Positions 47,035 to 56,459 of a stretch of 64,000 nucleotides of DNA are shown here, in pieces. Origin of the DNA: Gordonia heveisoli. Its GTDB lineage: Bacteria; Actinomycetota; Actinomycetes; Mycobacteriales; Mycobacteriaceae. Under the pieces are notes generated by a model that did not search any database, was not told where the DNA came from, and saw only the letters and a list, made by a program, of their open reading frames with translations. Each line of letters begins with the position of its first letter. Within the stretch, counting starts at the first letter, position 1. Made by a program: the position numbers and the translations under genes. The stretch spans positions 62,001-126,000 of the forward strand of contig NZ_JASXSH010000011.1 in assembly GCF_030315745.1 (NCBI RefSeq). Reading direction: 5' to 3'.

Positions 47035-47847
47035 ATGCGGCTGACACCAGCTGATGTGCACAACGTCGCGTTCAGCAAACCGCCTATCGGTAAGCGCGGC
47101 TACAACGAGGATGAGGTTGATCAGTTCCTCGACTTCGTCGAGGCCGAGCTGGCCCGGCTGATCGAGGAGAACTCGGATCTCAAGCAGCGGGTTGAGGAAC
47201 TCGAAGGCGAGCTAGCCGACGCCAAGTCCGGAGCCCCGGCACCGGCGACCGAAGACCGTACCCAGGTGTTCCCGGTTGCGACGCCGGCTCCGGCCGCTGC
47301 CCCCGCGGCGCCCGCCGAAACCGAAGGTGGCGACGACGCCCACGTCCGTGCGGCTCGCGTTCTCGCACTCGCCCAGGACACCGCAGACCGGCTGACCGGT
47401 AGCGCACGCAGCGACGCCGACGCGTTGCTCGCCGATGCCAACCAGCGTGCCGACGCCACGGTGTCCGAAGCTCAGAGCAAGGCGGATGCCCTGCTTGCCG
47501 ACGCACGTCAGCGTTCCGAGGCGACCCTCGCCGACGCGCAGACCCGGTCGGAGGCGCAGCTGCGCCAGGCGCAGGAACGTGCCGACGCCCTGCAGAGCGA
47601 CGCGGAACGCAAGCACAGTGAGATCATGGGCACCATCAACCAGCAGCGTGGTGTGCTCGAAGGTCGTATCGAGCAGCTCAAGACTTTCGAGCGCGAGTAC
47701 CGTACCCGGCTGAAGACCTATCTGGAGTCGCAGCTCGAGGAGCTGCAGCAGCGCGGTAGCGCGGCCCCGGTGGAGAACGGCCGTCCCGACGCGTCGTTCT
47801 CCGCGGACCCGGGTAACGGCGGGTTCAGCAGCTACTCGCCGAGCTGA
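47035..47847 (+). CDS. wag31: Polar growth protein Wag31 (DivIVA)
   Basis: This 270-residue coiled-coil protein marks negatively curved poles and organises polar peptidoglycan growth. The DivIVA N-terminal domain [31 protein letters not shown] is intact. An Ala/Pro-rich linker (about 75-105) follows, then long coiled coils with heptad-like ADA/RSEA repeats (about 120-240). The Thr in EDRTQVFP lies where the mycobacterial protein is phosphorylated by PknA/B, which is an inference. ATG 47035 has GAGGGGAA upstream; ATG 47002 is out. It corresponds to Rv2145c. Confidence 0.94.
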   Translation: MRLTPADVHNVAFSKPPIGKRGYNEDEVDQFLDFVEAELARLIEENSDLKQRVEELEGELADAKSGAPAPATEDRTQVFPVATPAPAAAPAAPAETEGGDDAHVRAARVLALAQDTADRLTGSARSDADALLADANQRADATVSEAQSKADALLADARQRSEATLADAQTRSEAQLRQAQERADALQSDAERKHSEIMGTINQQRGVLEGRIEQLKTFEREYRTRLKTYLESQLEELQQRGSAAPVENGRPDASFSADPGNGGFSSYSPS

Positions 47848-47866
47848 TCTCGATCGATAGTCTGAC

Positions 47867-48559
47867 GTGTTGACGCTGGCTCTGACCGCAACCCTGATCG
47901 GGTTCGTCGTACTGGTCCTGGGTTTGGTCACCGGACAGGTGTGGCTGGCGGTCGCATGTATCGTCGTCTGCCTCATCGGACTGGGCTTTCTGCTCGCCGA
48001 TGTGTTCGGCTCGAGTCGTGACAGTGATGACCGCACGGCCGCCGGTGTGACCGGCGGCCGTCGCGGCGTTCTCGGTCGCTCCGACGACGATGACGACGCC
48101 GATGACGACGATGACGATGTGGCGTGGGGGGATGACACACCGAGTCGTGTGCGCGGTGGTGTCGACATCTCGGAGAGTGACAATCGCACTCCCGAAACCC
48201 CGGCCCCCGAAACCTCCACCCCTGATATCCCCGACGAGGCGGAGGCGCCGCAGCGGGAGGGCGATCTGTCCGATTACCTGCGTTCGGTGGGCGGGCCGGA
48301 GTTGACCGGACCGCCACGGGCGCACGATCCGCAACCGGCACCGCGACGTCCGGGACCCCAGGTCTCGGCATCCCCGCAGGCCGGTCCGCGGGACAACCGG
48401 CCATCGGCGCCCGGCCGGCCCGACAATCGGGCGGGGCGGACGGTGCCGCCGCGGCCGCAGCAGCCGTCACGGCCGCCGGAACCGCCGCGTCCGCCAACTC
48501 GGCGTCCGGCGCCGAAGTTCGATCCGTTGGACCCGAACTGGCATCCGCCTGCCGACTGA
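47867..48559 (+). CDS. Membrane protein with acidic and Pro-rich tail
   Basis: This 230-residue protein has two hydrophobic segments (about residues 4-24 and 26-46), then an Asp-rich run (near 72-82), and a long Pro/Arg-rich disordered tail. It occupies the place of Rv2144c. It has no recognised domain. It starts 19 bases after wag31; GTG 47867 is used, and TTG 47870 is possible because TAGTCT at 47858-47863 would place a leaderless start there. Confidence 0.7.
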   Translation: MLTLALTATLIGFVVLVLGLVTGQVWLAVACIVVCLIGLGFLLADVFGSSRDSDDRTAAGVTGGRRGVLGRSDDDDDADDDDDDVAWGDDTPSRVRGGVDISESDNRTPETPAPETSTPDIPDEAEAPQREGDLSDYLRSVGGPELTGPPRAHDPQPAPRRPGPQVSASPQAGPRDNRPSAPGRPDNRAGRTVPPRPQQPSRPPEPPRPPTRRPAPKFDPLDPNWHPPAD

Positions 48560-48602
48560 CCGCACCGCTCGGCGGTAATGATTTGGACCGCCGCCGGGCG
48601 AC

Positions 48603-48876
48603 CCGGCTACACTTGTCGATGCACTCGCGTGCAGCGTTGATCCGGCTATCACCGGGGAGCACCCGGAAGAACAGAGTCGCGTACTCCCAGTAGAACCGGG
48701 CGGGTTCGGCCCGTCACAGCCGTAGGACCGACTGTCCGCCGTAGTGGGTGGCGATCGGGTCCGTGAGCGGCGTCCGGTCCGGTGACCGGCGCAAGCGGGG
48801 TGGTACCGCGTAGGCCTGCGAAGGTGTGCGTCCCCGTGCCTGAGCAGAACGAGCAGCTGGCACGAGGAGACGAGCC
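48603..48876 (+). ncRNA. Isoleucine T-box leader of ileS
   Basis: The leader has the T-box bulge sequence GGTGGTACCGCG (TGGTACCGCG at 48801-48810) and, at 48648-48650, an ATC specifier in the CGGCTATCACCGGGGAGC arm, matching tRNA-Ile. Actinobacterial ileS T-boxes of this compact kind act at translation by pairing the ribosome site; there is no T-run before ileS here, in agreement. TACACT at 48608-48613 is a likely -10 box. Uncharged tRNA-Ile should raise ileS translation. Confidence 0.92.
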
Positions 48877-51800
48877 GTGAGCGATGAGACCGCCCGCACC
48901 TATCCGATGATCGACATGACCGGTGGTACCGGGCGTGGTGCGCCGAGCTTTCCTGACGTCGAGCAGGAAGTGCTGCGGTACTGGGACGACGACGGTACGT
49001 TCGCCGCATCCATCGCCAACCGTGCCGATGCCGACGAATTCGTCTTCTACGACGGTCCGCCCTTCGCCAATGGTCTGCCGCACTACGGCCACCTGTTGAC
49101 CGGCTACGTCAAGGACGTTGTTCCGCGTTATCAGACGATGCGGGGCAAGAAGGTCGAACGCCGCTTCGGCTGGGACACCCACGGGCTGCCCGCCGAACTG
49201 GAGGCCGAACGGCAACTCGGAATCACCGATAAGTCGCAGATCGAGAAGATGGGTCTGGCCGAGTTCAACGACTACTGCCGGGACTCGGTGCTGCGCTACA
49301 CCGGGGAGTGGCGCGACTATGTGACCCGCCAGGCGCGTTGGGTCGACTTCGACAACGACTACAAGACCCTCGACCTGGATTTCATGGAATCGGTCATGTG
49401 GGCATTCAAACGTCTGCACGACAAGGGCCTGGTCTATCAGGGTTACCGGGTGCTGCCGTACTCCTGGTACGAGCAGACCCCGCTGTCGAATCAGGAATCC
49501 AAACTCGACGACGCCTACCGGATGCGCCAGGACCCGGCGGTCACGGTGACCATGCCGCTGACGGTCCCCGACGGCCCGCTGGCCGCGCTCGACGGGGTCG
49601 ACGCCCTGATCTGGACCACCACGCCGTGGACGCTGCCGTCGAACCTGGCGATCGCCGTGCACCCCGACGTCGACTACGTCCATGTGCGGGCCGCCGACGG
49701 TCACGAGTACCTGTTGGCGCAGGCGCTGCTGGGCGGCTACGCCAAGGAGATCGCCGAACCCGAGGTGCTGCACACCTATTCGGGATCGGAGCTGGCCGGC
49801 CTGCGCTACACGCCGCCGTTCGACTTCTTCGTCGGACATCCCAACGCCCACCGGGTGCTGCTGGCCGACTATGTGACCACCGACAGTGGTACCGGCATCG
49901 TCCACCTCGCTCCGGCGTTCGGTGAGGAAGATATGGATGTGGCGACCGCGAACGGCATCGAGGTGGTGCAGCCGCTGGATCCGGGCGGTCGGTTCACCGC
50001 ACAGGTTCCGCCCTACGCAGGACTCAACGTCTTCGACGCCAACCCGGTGATCATCAAGGACCTCAAAACCGCGGGCCGCATTGTCCGGCATGAGACCATC
50101 GAGCACTCCTATCCGCATTCGTGGCGGTCGGGAAAGCCGTTGATCTACATGGCCGTTCCGTCGTGGTTCGTGGCGGTGACCGAGTTCCGCGACCGCATGG
50201 TCGAGCTGAACAAGCAGATCACCTGGGTGCCCGAGCACATCCGTGACGGCCAGTTCGGTAAGTGGCTCGAGGGTGCCCGGGACTGGAACATCAGCCGAAA
50301 TCGCTACTGGGGCGCGCCGATCCCGGTCTGGATCTCCGACGATCCCGAGTATCCGCGGACCGACGTCTATGGTTCGCTCGACGAACTGGAACGCGACTTC
50401 GGGGTGCGGCCGGACAATCTGCACCGCCCCTACATCGACGAGCTGACCCGGCCCAACCCCGACGACCCGACGGGTCGCTCGACTATGCGGCGGGTGCCCG
50501 AGGTGCTCGACTGCTGGTTCGAGTCGGGATCGATGCCGTACGCGCAGGTGCACTACCCGTTCGAGAACGCCGAGTGGTTCGACGGTTCCGACGATGGTGC
50601 GGCGCCGCACAATCCGGGCGATTTCATCGTCGAGTACAACGGTCAGACCCGCGGCTGGTTCTACACGATGCATGTTCTGGCCACCGCGCTCTTCGATCGT
50701 CCGGCGTTCAAAACCTGTGTCGCCCATGGCATCGTGCTCGGCGACGACGGGCAGAAGATGTCCAAGTCGAAGCGCAACTACCCGGATGTCAACGAGGTCT
50801 TCGACCGCGACGGCTCCGACGCGATGCGCTGGTTCCTGATGGCGAGCCCGATCTTGCGGGGCGGCAACCTGGTGGTGACCGAACGCGGTATCCGCGAGGG
50901 TGTGCGCCAGGCGATGCTGCCGCTGTGGAATGCCTACAGCTTCCTGCAGCTGTATGCGGATCGGCCGGCGACGTGGCGGACAGATTCCACCCACGTCCTC
51001 GACCGCTACATCCTGGCCAAACTTGCCGTCACCCGCGACGAGATGACTGCTGCGCTCGACGTCAACGACATCTCCGGTGCGTGTGACTCCTTCCGTGAGT
51101 TCGTCGAATCGCTGACGAATTGGTATGTGCGACGGTCGCGTTCGCGGTTCTGGTCCGGTCAGGACGTCGATCCCGATGCCTTCGACACGCTGTACACGGT
51201 GCTCGAGGTGGCCAGCAGGCTGGCCGCGCCGCTGCTCCCGCTGGCCACCGAGGCGGTGTGGCGCGGTCTGACCGGCGGCCGGTCGGTTCACCTGACCGAC
51301 TGGCCCGCGGCCGACACCCTGCCCGCCGATGCCGAACTGGTGGCGGCGATGGACGAGGTCCAGGCGGTATGTTCGGTGGCGTCGAGTGTCCGCAAGGCCA
51401 ACAAGCTGCGCGTCCGCCTGCCGCTGTCCGGTCTGACGGTGGCGTCGGTGGGTGCCGGGAAGCTCGAACCGTATCGCGAGCTGATCGCCGATGAGATGAA
51501 CGTCAAGTCGGTGACGCTGGCGACCGACGTGGACAGCTATGGCCGCTACGAGGTGGCCGTGAATGCGCGAGCCGCGGGTCCGCGGCTGGGCAAGGATGTC
51601 CAGAAGGTCATCAAGGCGGTGAAGTCGGGGGACTGGTCGACGGTTACCGGCTCCGACGGTACCGAGGTCGTCGTCGCAGGTGGCATCGAACTGCAGGACG
51701 GCGAGTACACCCGCAAGCTGGTCGCGGTGGAACCCGATTCGACGGCGGAACTGCCCGGCGGGCGTGGTCTGGTCGTGCTGGACACCGATGTCACCGAGGA

Positions 51801-52092
51801 ACTTGAGGCGGAGGGCTGGGCGAAGGACCGCGTGCGTGAGCTGCAGGACGCACGTCGCAACCTCGACCTGGACGTCTCCGACCGCATCGAGGTGCGTTTC
51901 GTCGTCGGCGCCGACCGTCGGGAGTGGGCCGACCGGCATGCGCAGCTCATCGCCGGTGAGGTGCTCGCCGTGGTCTTCGACGTCGCCGACGGCCCGGCAG
52001 GCAAGATCGAACTCGGCGACGGCGTCAGTGTCGACATTGTGCGAGCCGACACAGCGACGGCCGACACAGTGAGGGCTGGAACCGGTTCGTGA
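48877..52092 (+). CDS. ileS: Isoleucyl-tRNA synthetase
   Basis: This 1071-residue class I synthetase charges tRNA-Ile. The HIGH-type motif HYGHLLTG (near residue 68) and the KMSKS loop (near residue 627, [12 protein letters not shown]) are intact, with CP1 editing and anticodon-binding domains between and after. Length and the DPAGAYx-like order put it with the eukaryote-like, mupirocin-insensitive form, like Rv1536. GTG 48877 follows an AGGAGA ribosome site and the T-box. A long antisense reading frame opposite it is a shadow. Confidence 0.96.
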   Translation: MSDETARTYPMIDMTGGTGRGAPSFPDVEQEVLRYWDDDGTFAASIANRADADEFVFYDGPPFANGLPHYGHLLTGYVKDVVPRYQTMRGKKVERRFGWDTHGLPAELEAERQLGITDKSQIEKMGLAEFNDYCRDSVLRYTGEWRDYVTRQARWVDFDNDYKTLDLDFMESVMWAFKRLHDKGLVYQGYRVLPYSWYEQTPLSNQESKLDDAYRMRQDPAVTVTMPLTVPDGPLAALDGVDALIWTTTPWTLPSNLAIAVHPDVDYVHVRAADGHEYLLAQALLGGYAKEIAEPEVLHTYSGSELAGLRYTPPFDFFVGHPNAHRVLLADYVTTDSGTGIVHLAPAFGEEDMDVATANGIEVVQPLDPGGRFTAQVPPYAGLNVFDANPVIIKDLKTAGRIVRHETIEHSYPHSWRSGKPLIYMAVPSWFVAVTEFRDRMVELNKQITWVPEHIRDGQFGKWLEGARDWNISRNRYWGAPIPVWISDDPEYPRTDVYGSLDELERDFGVRPDNLHRPYIDELTRPNPDDPTGRSTMRRVPEVLDCWFESGSMPYAQVHYPFENAEWFDGSDDGAAPHNPGDFIVEYNGQTRGWFYTMHVLATALFDRPAFKTCVAHGIVLGDDGQKMSKSKRNYPDVNEVFDRDGSDAMRWFLMASPILRGGNLVVTERGIREGVRQAMLPLWNAYSFLQLYADRPATWRTDSTHVLDRYILAKLAVTRDEMTAALDVNDISGACDSFREFVESLTNWYVRRSRSRFWSGQDVDPDAFDTLYTVLEVASRLAAPLLPLATEAVWRGLTGGRSVHLTDWPAADTLPADAELVAAMDEVQAVCSVASSVRKANKLRVRLPLSGLTVASVGAGKLEPYRELIADEMNVKSVTLATDVDSYGRYEVAVNARAAGPRLGKDVQKVIKAVKSGDWSTVTGSDGTEVVVAGGIELQDGEYTRKLVAVEPDSTAELPGGRGLVVLDTDVTEELEAEGWAKDRVRELQDARRNLDLDVSDRIEVRFVVGADRREWADRHAQLIAGEVLAVVFDVADGPAGKIELGDGVSVDIVRADTATADTVRAGTGS

Positions 52093-52134
52093 GCGAGAAT
52101 GTGATCCGAGTCGGGTGTGACATGGGTCACTGAC

Positions 52135-52161
52135 TGTCACAGGTCGGTGAGTCACGGTGTC
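52135..52161 (+). promoter_or_regulatory. ECF41-type promoter
   Basis: TGTCACA (52135-52141) is followed after exactly 16 bases by TGTC (52158-52161). From memory, ECF41 sigma factors use TGTCACA-N16-CGTC, so this is a near-perfect match with one change in the -10. It lies upstream of the oxidoreductase and the ECF41-like sigma gene, implying autoregulation. Confidence 0.65.
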
Positions 52162-52192
52162 TTGTGATTGTCCACCTTCGATAGGAGCGATC

Positions 52193-53383
52193 ATGAGCAC
52201 GACTTCAGAACACCCTCGCATCGTCGTCCTGGGCGGCGGTTACGCGGGCACCATGGCGGCCAACCGGTTGTCGGCCGCGGACGCCGATGTGGTTGTGGTC
52301 AACGCACGGCCGGACTTCGTCCACCGGATCCGGCTGCATCAGTGGGTCAGCGGGACCGGCGAAGCGGTGGCCGACTACGGCCGGGTGCTGGCCGCCGGTG
52401 TGCGGCTGTGTGTCGACACCGCCGTGCGGATCGATGTGGCCGCCGGTCGGGTGGAACTGGCGTCGGGGGAGTCCCTGGACTACGACCACCTCGTCTACGC
52501 GGTGGGATCCACCATCGTCGGCGACCCCGGTATCCCCGGCGCGGCCGAGCACGGTTTCGCGGTCGGGGAATGGGAAGCGGCGCAACGTCTTCGCGCACGA
52601 CTGGCCGATTCGGACGACGACGGTTGGGTGACGGTGATCGGTGCCGGTCTGACCGGGGTGGAGACCGCGGCCGAATTGGCCGGGGCCGGTCGTCGGGTGC
52701 GGCTGGTCGCCTCGGGTGAGGTGCTGGCGGCCTTCGCGGATCGGGGACGTCGCTACACCGCGCGTTGGCTGGCCAAGGCCGGCGTCGCTGTCTTCGACCA
52801 TCACCGCGTGGTGGCCGTGGGGCCCGACACGGTCACCGTCATCGACGGTTCCGGGGAGCGTGCGGTGGTGCCGAGTGCGACGACGATCCTGACCATCGGG
52901 TTCCGCGCGCCGGGGCTGGCCGCCGACAGCGGACTGACCACCGACTCCCTCGGCCGGCTGGTCACCGACGAGACCCTCACCAGTGTCGACGACCCGCGCA
53001 TCGTCGGAGCCGGAGACGCGGTGGCACCCTCGGGTGTCGCGTTCCGGATGAGTTGCCAGGCCGCGAATCAGCTGGGGCCGCACGCGGCCGACACTGTACT
53101 CGCCGTGATGGCGGGAGCCGCGCCGCAACCGGTGTCGGTGGCCTTCGTCGGACAATGCGCATCGCTGGGCCGCCATTCCGCGGTCATCCAGCTGACCGAG
53201 CGTGACGACCGCCCGAAGTCGCGTGCGATCTCCGGCCGGACCGGTGCATGGGCCAAGGAACTCGTCTGCCGCTCGGTGTTGTGGGGGCTTCGGATGGAGG
53301 CGCGTCGTCCCGGTTTCACGCCTGCGATGCGGGGGCAGGAGCGGTCGGCGCTGTCCGTCGGCGCGGACGCGGTGAACCGATGA
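52193..53383 (+). CDS. NAD(P)/FAD-dependent oxidoreductase (NDH-2-like)
   Basis: This 396-residue flavoprotein has two dinucleotide-binding folds: IVVLGGGYAGTMAANRL at the front and VTVIGAGLTGVETAAEL near residue 150. VGAGDAV near residue 285 is the FAD signature. It resembles type II NADH dehydrogenases and related reductases. ATG 52193 has TAGGAGC upstream. Its stop overlaps the sigma-factor gene as ATGA, and both lie behind the ECF41-type promoter. The electron acceptor is unknown. Confidence 0.85.
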   Translation: MSTTSEHPRIVVLGGGYAGTMAANRLSAADADVVVVNARPDFVHRIRLHQWVSGTGEAVADYGRVLAAGVRLCVDTAVRIDVAAGRVELASGESLDYDHLVYAVGSTIVGDPGIPGAAEHGFAVGEWEAAQRLRARLADSDDDGWVTVIGAGLTGVETAAELAGAGRRVRLVASGEVLAAFADRGRRYTARWLAKAGVAVFDHHRVVAVGPDTVTVIDGSGERAVVPSATTILTIGFRAPGLAADSGLTTDSLGRLVTDETLTSVDDPRIVGAGDAVAPSGVAFRMSCQAANQLGPHAADTVLAVMAGAAPQPVSVAFVGQCASLGRHSAVIQLTERDDRPKSRAISGRTGAWAKELVCRSVLWGLRMEARRPGFTPAMRGQERSALSVGADAVNR

Positions 53384-54282
53384 GTGGTGACGATACCGAG
53401 CATGCGCGCCGATTCACCGAGTTGCGGCCGCTGCTGTTCACCGTCGCCTACGAGTTACTCGGGTCGGCGACCGACGCCGACGACGTCCTGCAGGACAGCT
53501 ACCTGCGTTGGGCGGCAGTCGATCTGGACACCGTCACCGACTCGCGCGCATATCTGGCGAAGATCGTGACTCGGCAGGCGCTGAACGCGATCCGGTCGTC
53601 GAGTCGCCGGCGCGAGGACTACGTGGGACCGTGGTTGCCCGAACCCATCCTGCTCGACGAGCGCGACGCCTCCGACGACGTCGTGCTCGCCGAGTCGGTG
53701 TCGACGGCGATGATGGTCGTGCTGGAGAGTCTCGGCCCCGACGAACGCGCGGTCTTCGTGCTACGCGAGGTCTTCGGTTTCAGTCACGACGAGATCGGGG
53801 ACTTCCTGGGTAAGTCCCCGGCCGCGGTGCGTCAGACGGCGCATCGCGCGCGTGCGCATGTGCAGGCACGACGACCCAGGTTCGTCCCGGTCGACGACAC
53901 CAGGGCGGCCGCGGTGACCGACGCGTTCATGGCGGCCGCGTCCTCCGGGGAGGTCGAGGCGCTGATGGCGATCCTGGCTCCGGATGTGGTCTTCACCGCG
54001 GACAGTGACGGCAAGGCGTCGGCGGTCCGTCGTCCGATCTCGGGTGCCCTCGCGGTCGCGCGACTGCTGATGGGTTTTCACCGGCTGGGCAGACTCGAGG
54101 ACGATCTCCGGGTGGAGGCGGCGATCTTCAGCAGCCACCCTGGTATTCGTGTCTACTTCGACGGTCGGCTGCAGGGCGTCTTCGTCTTCGACGTCGTCGA
54201 CGGCCTGATCACGAACGTCTTCGCGATGCGCAATCCGGACAAGCTCGGCAACGTGACCGACGTGCGGCCTATCGCGCGCTGA
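53380..54282 (+). CDS. ECF41-type RNA polymerase sigma factor (SigJ-like)
   Basis: This 300-residue protein has sigma-2 (TVAYELLGSATDADDVLQDSYLRW) and sigma-4 (FGFSHDEIGDFLGKSPAAVRQTAHRARA) domains, then a C-terminal SnoaL-like domain (about 175-300). That fusion is the ECF41/SigJ hallmark, in which the extra domain controls activity instead of an anti-sigma factor. The ECF41 DGGGK motif reads DSDGK here. It is coupled to the oxidoreductase gene and its likely own promoter is upstream of that. Other ECF41 loci encode an oxidoreductase beside the sigma factor, as here. Confidence 0.88.
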   Translation: MSGDDTEHARRFTELRPLLFTVAYELLGSATDADDVLQDSYLRWAAVDLDTVTDSRAYLAKIVTRQALNAIRSSSRRREDYVGPWLPEPILLDERDASDDVVLAESVSTAMMVVLESLGPDERAVFVLREVFGFSHDEIGDFLGKSPAAVRQTAHRARAHVQARRPRFVPVDDTRAAAVTDAFMAAASSGEVEALMAILAPDVVFTADSDGKASAVRRPISGALAVARLLMGFHRLGRLEDDLRVEAAIFSSHPGIRVYFDGRLQGVFVFDVVDGLITNVFAMRNPDKLGNVTDVRPIAR

Positions 54283-54311
54283 GGTTATCGGGCGCCCGGC
54301 GTATCAGCGCG
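54275..54311 (+). terminator. Possible terminator after the sigma-factor gene
   Basis: CGCGCTGA (54275-54282) pairs with TCAGCGCG (54304-54311) around a GGGCGCCC palindrome. No T-run follows. It lies in an 88-base convergent gap. Confidence 0.45.
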
Positions 54312-54370
54312 GCTGAAGGTCGGGCCGGGACTATCGGGTCGGCGGTCTTGGCGAGTGTCCACGGAGCGGC

Positions 54371-55003
54371 TCAGTCGGGCAGCGTCCGGGCGATGATCGA
54401 CAATGCGTTACGAGGCTGGGTGCAATCGTCGGCGTCGGCGAAGGCGTCGGCGATACCGAACCAACCCTGAGTGGCGCTGCGGTAGAGCAACATGCACCCT
54501 CGGTTACCTTCGCTGACCGGTGTGTAACTGATCCGTCGCCAGTTCGCAGGCAGCGTGTTGTCCACCTTGGCCTCCTCGGACCAGCGGCGTTCCATGAAGC
54601 TGACGTCGGGTGCCCAGCTCAGGAACCAGATCGACGCGCCCTGGGGAGTGCGGCTGTCGCCGACGCCGATCCGAATGCCCATGCAGCCACGTTCGGAGGC
54701 GGCGTCGCGGCCACTCATCGGTACGGGCATCAAGGTCGTGATGCTCAGTGCGCGGATGGCCTCGGCGGGCAATTTGCACGGATCGATGAAGCCACCGCTC
54801 ACGTCGGCCTTGTCACCGGAGATGCCGCTGTTGCCGCCGGGTAGGCCGGGGATGTTGCTCATACCCGGCATGGACGGCATCCCCGGTATGCCGGCCATCG
54901 ACGGGCCGCCCGAATCGCTCGAATCGTCCGAGCATCCACTCAACGCGGTGCAGGCGACCGCTGCGAGTGCGATCAGTCCAGTCGACATCCGTGTACGACG
55001 CAT
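54371..55003 (-). CDS. Putative lipoprotein (DUF3558-like)
   Basis: This predicted lipoprotein of 210 residues has a lipobox LSGC near residue 23, a collagen-like GIPGMPSMPGMSNIPGLPG stretch (about 35-55), and a domain with conserved Cys (DPCKLPAEAIRALS, GCMGIRIG, GCMLLY, DDC) that resembles DUF3558 actinobacterial lipoproteins. The function is unknown. ATG 55003 has AGGGAG about 9 bases upstream; the ATG at 55024 and 55009 are alternatives. It follows the TetR gene in the same direction. Confidence 0.72.
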   Translation of the reverse strand: MRRTRMSTGLIALAAVACTALSGCSDDSSDSGGPSMAGIPGMPSMPGMSNIPGLPGGNSGISGDKADVSGGFIDPCKLPAEAIRALSITTLMPVPMSGRDAASERGCMGIRIGVGDSRTPQGASIWFLSWAPDVSFMERRWSEEAKVDNTLPANWRRISYTPVSEGNRGCMLLYRSATQGWFGIADAFADADDCTQPRNALSIIARTLPD

Positions 55004-55061
55004 GCGCATCAACTCCCTGGGCATCGGTCAGATCGCTTCGCACCCTAGCCGACGATCGGGG

Positions 55062-55769
55062 TCAGCGGGTCTCGGCGAACACCGTGCGGAGCCCGATGGT
55101 CAGTTGATCGTCGAACACCGCACGCGGGTCGCCGAAGGTGTCGGCGCCGTACTGGCCGAAGGCCTCCAGGCTGATCGCACCGATGATGGTGGCCCACAAG
55201 GTGGTTCCGGCGACGATCGCCGCGTCGGATAGGTGTACGCCGAACTCATCGCGAATCGCGGCCAGGTCTGCGCGAAGTGTGCTCGTCTGCGCCTGGTCGA
55301 TACGTGTCGACAGGTCGGCGGCGTCCAGTTCGCGGAGGAGCCGCCCGCTGAGTCTGGTGCCGGGGCCGACGGTCTGCTCGGCCGGTGCGGCGTAGCCGGG
55401 GACCGGGCTGCCGTAGAGCAGCGCCCAGCGGGCCGGATCGGACACCGCCCAGTCACGCATCGCGAGCGCACAGGCCCGGATCCGGCCCCGGTGGTCGGTC
55501 GGCTCGACCGCGTCGGCGGCGGCTTCCGCGGCGTCGGCGAGATCGGTGTAGGCCTCGACGACGAGGACGGTGAGCAGGTCGTCGCGGCTGGGCACATAGC
55601 GGTAGACGGCAGACGACACCATGCCGAGCTCTCGGGCGATGGCGCGCAACGACAGTCCGGCGGCGCCGTGCCTCGACAGGTGCTCGCGGCCGAGTCTGCG
55701 GATGGCGGTCTCGATCTCGGCCCGGTTCTCGGCTCGGCTCTTGTGTGTACGCGACGTCGGGGATGCCAT
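55062..55769 (-). CDS. TetR-family repressor
   Basis: This 235-residue regulator has the N-terminal helix-turn-helix LSLRAIARELGMVSSAVYRYVPSRDDLLT (about residues 37-65) and a ligand-binding domain with a TetR_C-like pattern (WAVSDPARWALLYGSPVPGY). It is divergent from the nitroreductase gene; two matching palindromes lie in the gap, so it probably represses itself and its neighbour. ATG 55769 is used; an in-frame start at 55910 would run through both operators. Confidence 0.88.
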   Translation of the reverse strand: MASPTSRTHKSRAENRAEIETAIRRLGREHLSRHGAAGLSLRAIARELGMVSSAVYRYVPSRDDLLTVLVVEAYTDLADAAEAAADAVEPTDHRGRIRACALAMRDWAVSDPARWALLYGSPVPGYAAPAEQTVGPGTRLSGRLLRELDAADLSTRIDQAQTSTLRADLAAIRDEFGVHLSDAAIVAGTTLWATIIGAISLEAFGQYGADTFGDPRAVFDDQLTIGLRTVFAETR

Positions 55770-55789
55770 GCCGCCATCCTGCCAGAAAA

Positions 55790-55804
55790 GAGAGCGGTGC
55801 TCTT
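55790..55804. promoter_or_regulatory. TetR operator 1
   Basis: GAGAGCGGTGCTCTT is a near-palindrome 21 bases upstream of the TetR gene. It shares AGAGC-N-GTGCTCT with operator 2. Confidence 0.75.
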
Positions 55805-55840
55805 GATTTATCGGGCGCGTCGATGCATGATCGATGAATA

Positions 55841-55855
55841 GAGAGCAGTGCTCTC
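55841..55855. promoter_or_regulatory. TetR operator 2
   Basis: GAGAGCAGTGCTCTC is a perfect 7+1+7 palindrome, 49 bases upstream of the nitroreductase start and 51 bases from operator 1 (centre to centre). Confidence 0.8.
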
Positions 55856-55903
55856 GAATGTCACTGAAGTGACGCGAAGCAGACTTCGGCAGGAGTGGTT
55901 CAC

Positions 55904-56353
55904 ATGACATCGCAGACGCATTACCTGGAGCCCACCCGTGGCGACCGCATCTTCGGGGCGGTGGTCCGCTGGTGTGCCGACCGCGGATTGAATCTCGCCG
56001 GAGCGCGCACGCTGACCGTCGCCGGACGCGTCAGTGGGCAGCCACAGCGCGTGCCGGTCAATCCGCTGACCTTGCCCGGTGGCGACTATCTGGTCTCGGT
56101 GCGCGGGCAGACGCAGTGGGTTCGCAACGTCCGGGCCGCCGGCCGGGCCGAACTGCGTCGCGGCCGACGCTCCGAAACGGTCGTGCCGACCGAGGTCGCG
56201 GTCGCCGATCGGGCGCCGATAATCCGTGCCTACCTGGACAGGTGGGGGTGGGAGGTGGGTCGCTTCCTTCCGGTCGGCGTCGACGCCGATGCCACCGAGG
56301 CGGAGTTGGCGCGGGTCGCCGCCGACATACCGGTGTTCGTGCTGAGCCGCTGA
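55904..56353 (+). CDS. Deazaflavin (F420)-dependent nitroreductase-family protein
   Basis: This 149-residue split-barrel protein fits the DUF385/Ddn-like family, which uses F420H2 to reduce quinones or xenobiotics. The core GRVSGQPQRVPVNPLTLPGGDYLVSVRGQTQWVRNVRAAG shows the family pattern. ATG 55904 has AGGAG at 55891-55895. The divergent TetR and its two operators imply induction by a small molecule, perhaps the substrate. Confidence 0.82.
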   Translation: MTSQTHYLEPTRGDRIFGAVVRWCADRGLNLAGARTLTVAGRVSGQPQRVPVNPLTLPGGDYLVSVRGQTQWVRNVRAAGRAELRRGRRSETVVPTEVAVADRAPIIRAYLDRWGWEVGRFLPVGVDADATEAELARVAADIPVFVLSR

Positions 56354-56446
56354 GGGCGCCGGGGTGGCCAGATGTCCCTCAGCCTGCAGTGGGTGCGCGA
56401 GCTGCCTCGGCGGTGCCAGTTAGTCAATCCGCAGGAACCGAACAAC

Positions 56447-56452
56447 TAGGAT
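56447..56452 (+). promoter_or_regulatory. -10 box for leaderless dinB
   Basis: TAGGAT ends 7 bases before GTG 56460. The gap contains no ribosome site. Confidence 0.55.
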
Positions 56453-56459
56453 TGTCGCC

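Noticed and set aside
48649-52221. A 1190-codon minus-strand frame opposite ileS
   Set aside because: It is fully antisense to a highly conserved synthetase and has no recognisable motif. Its His/Arg/Gly-rich composition fits a GC-frame artefact.
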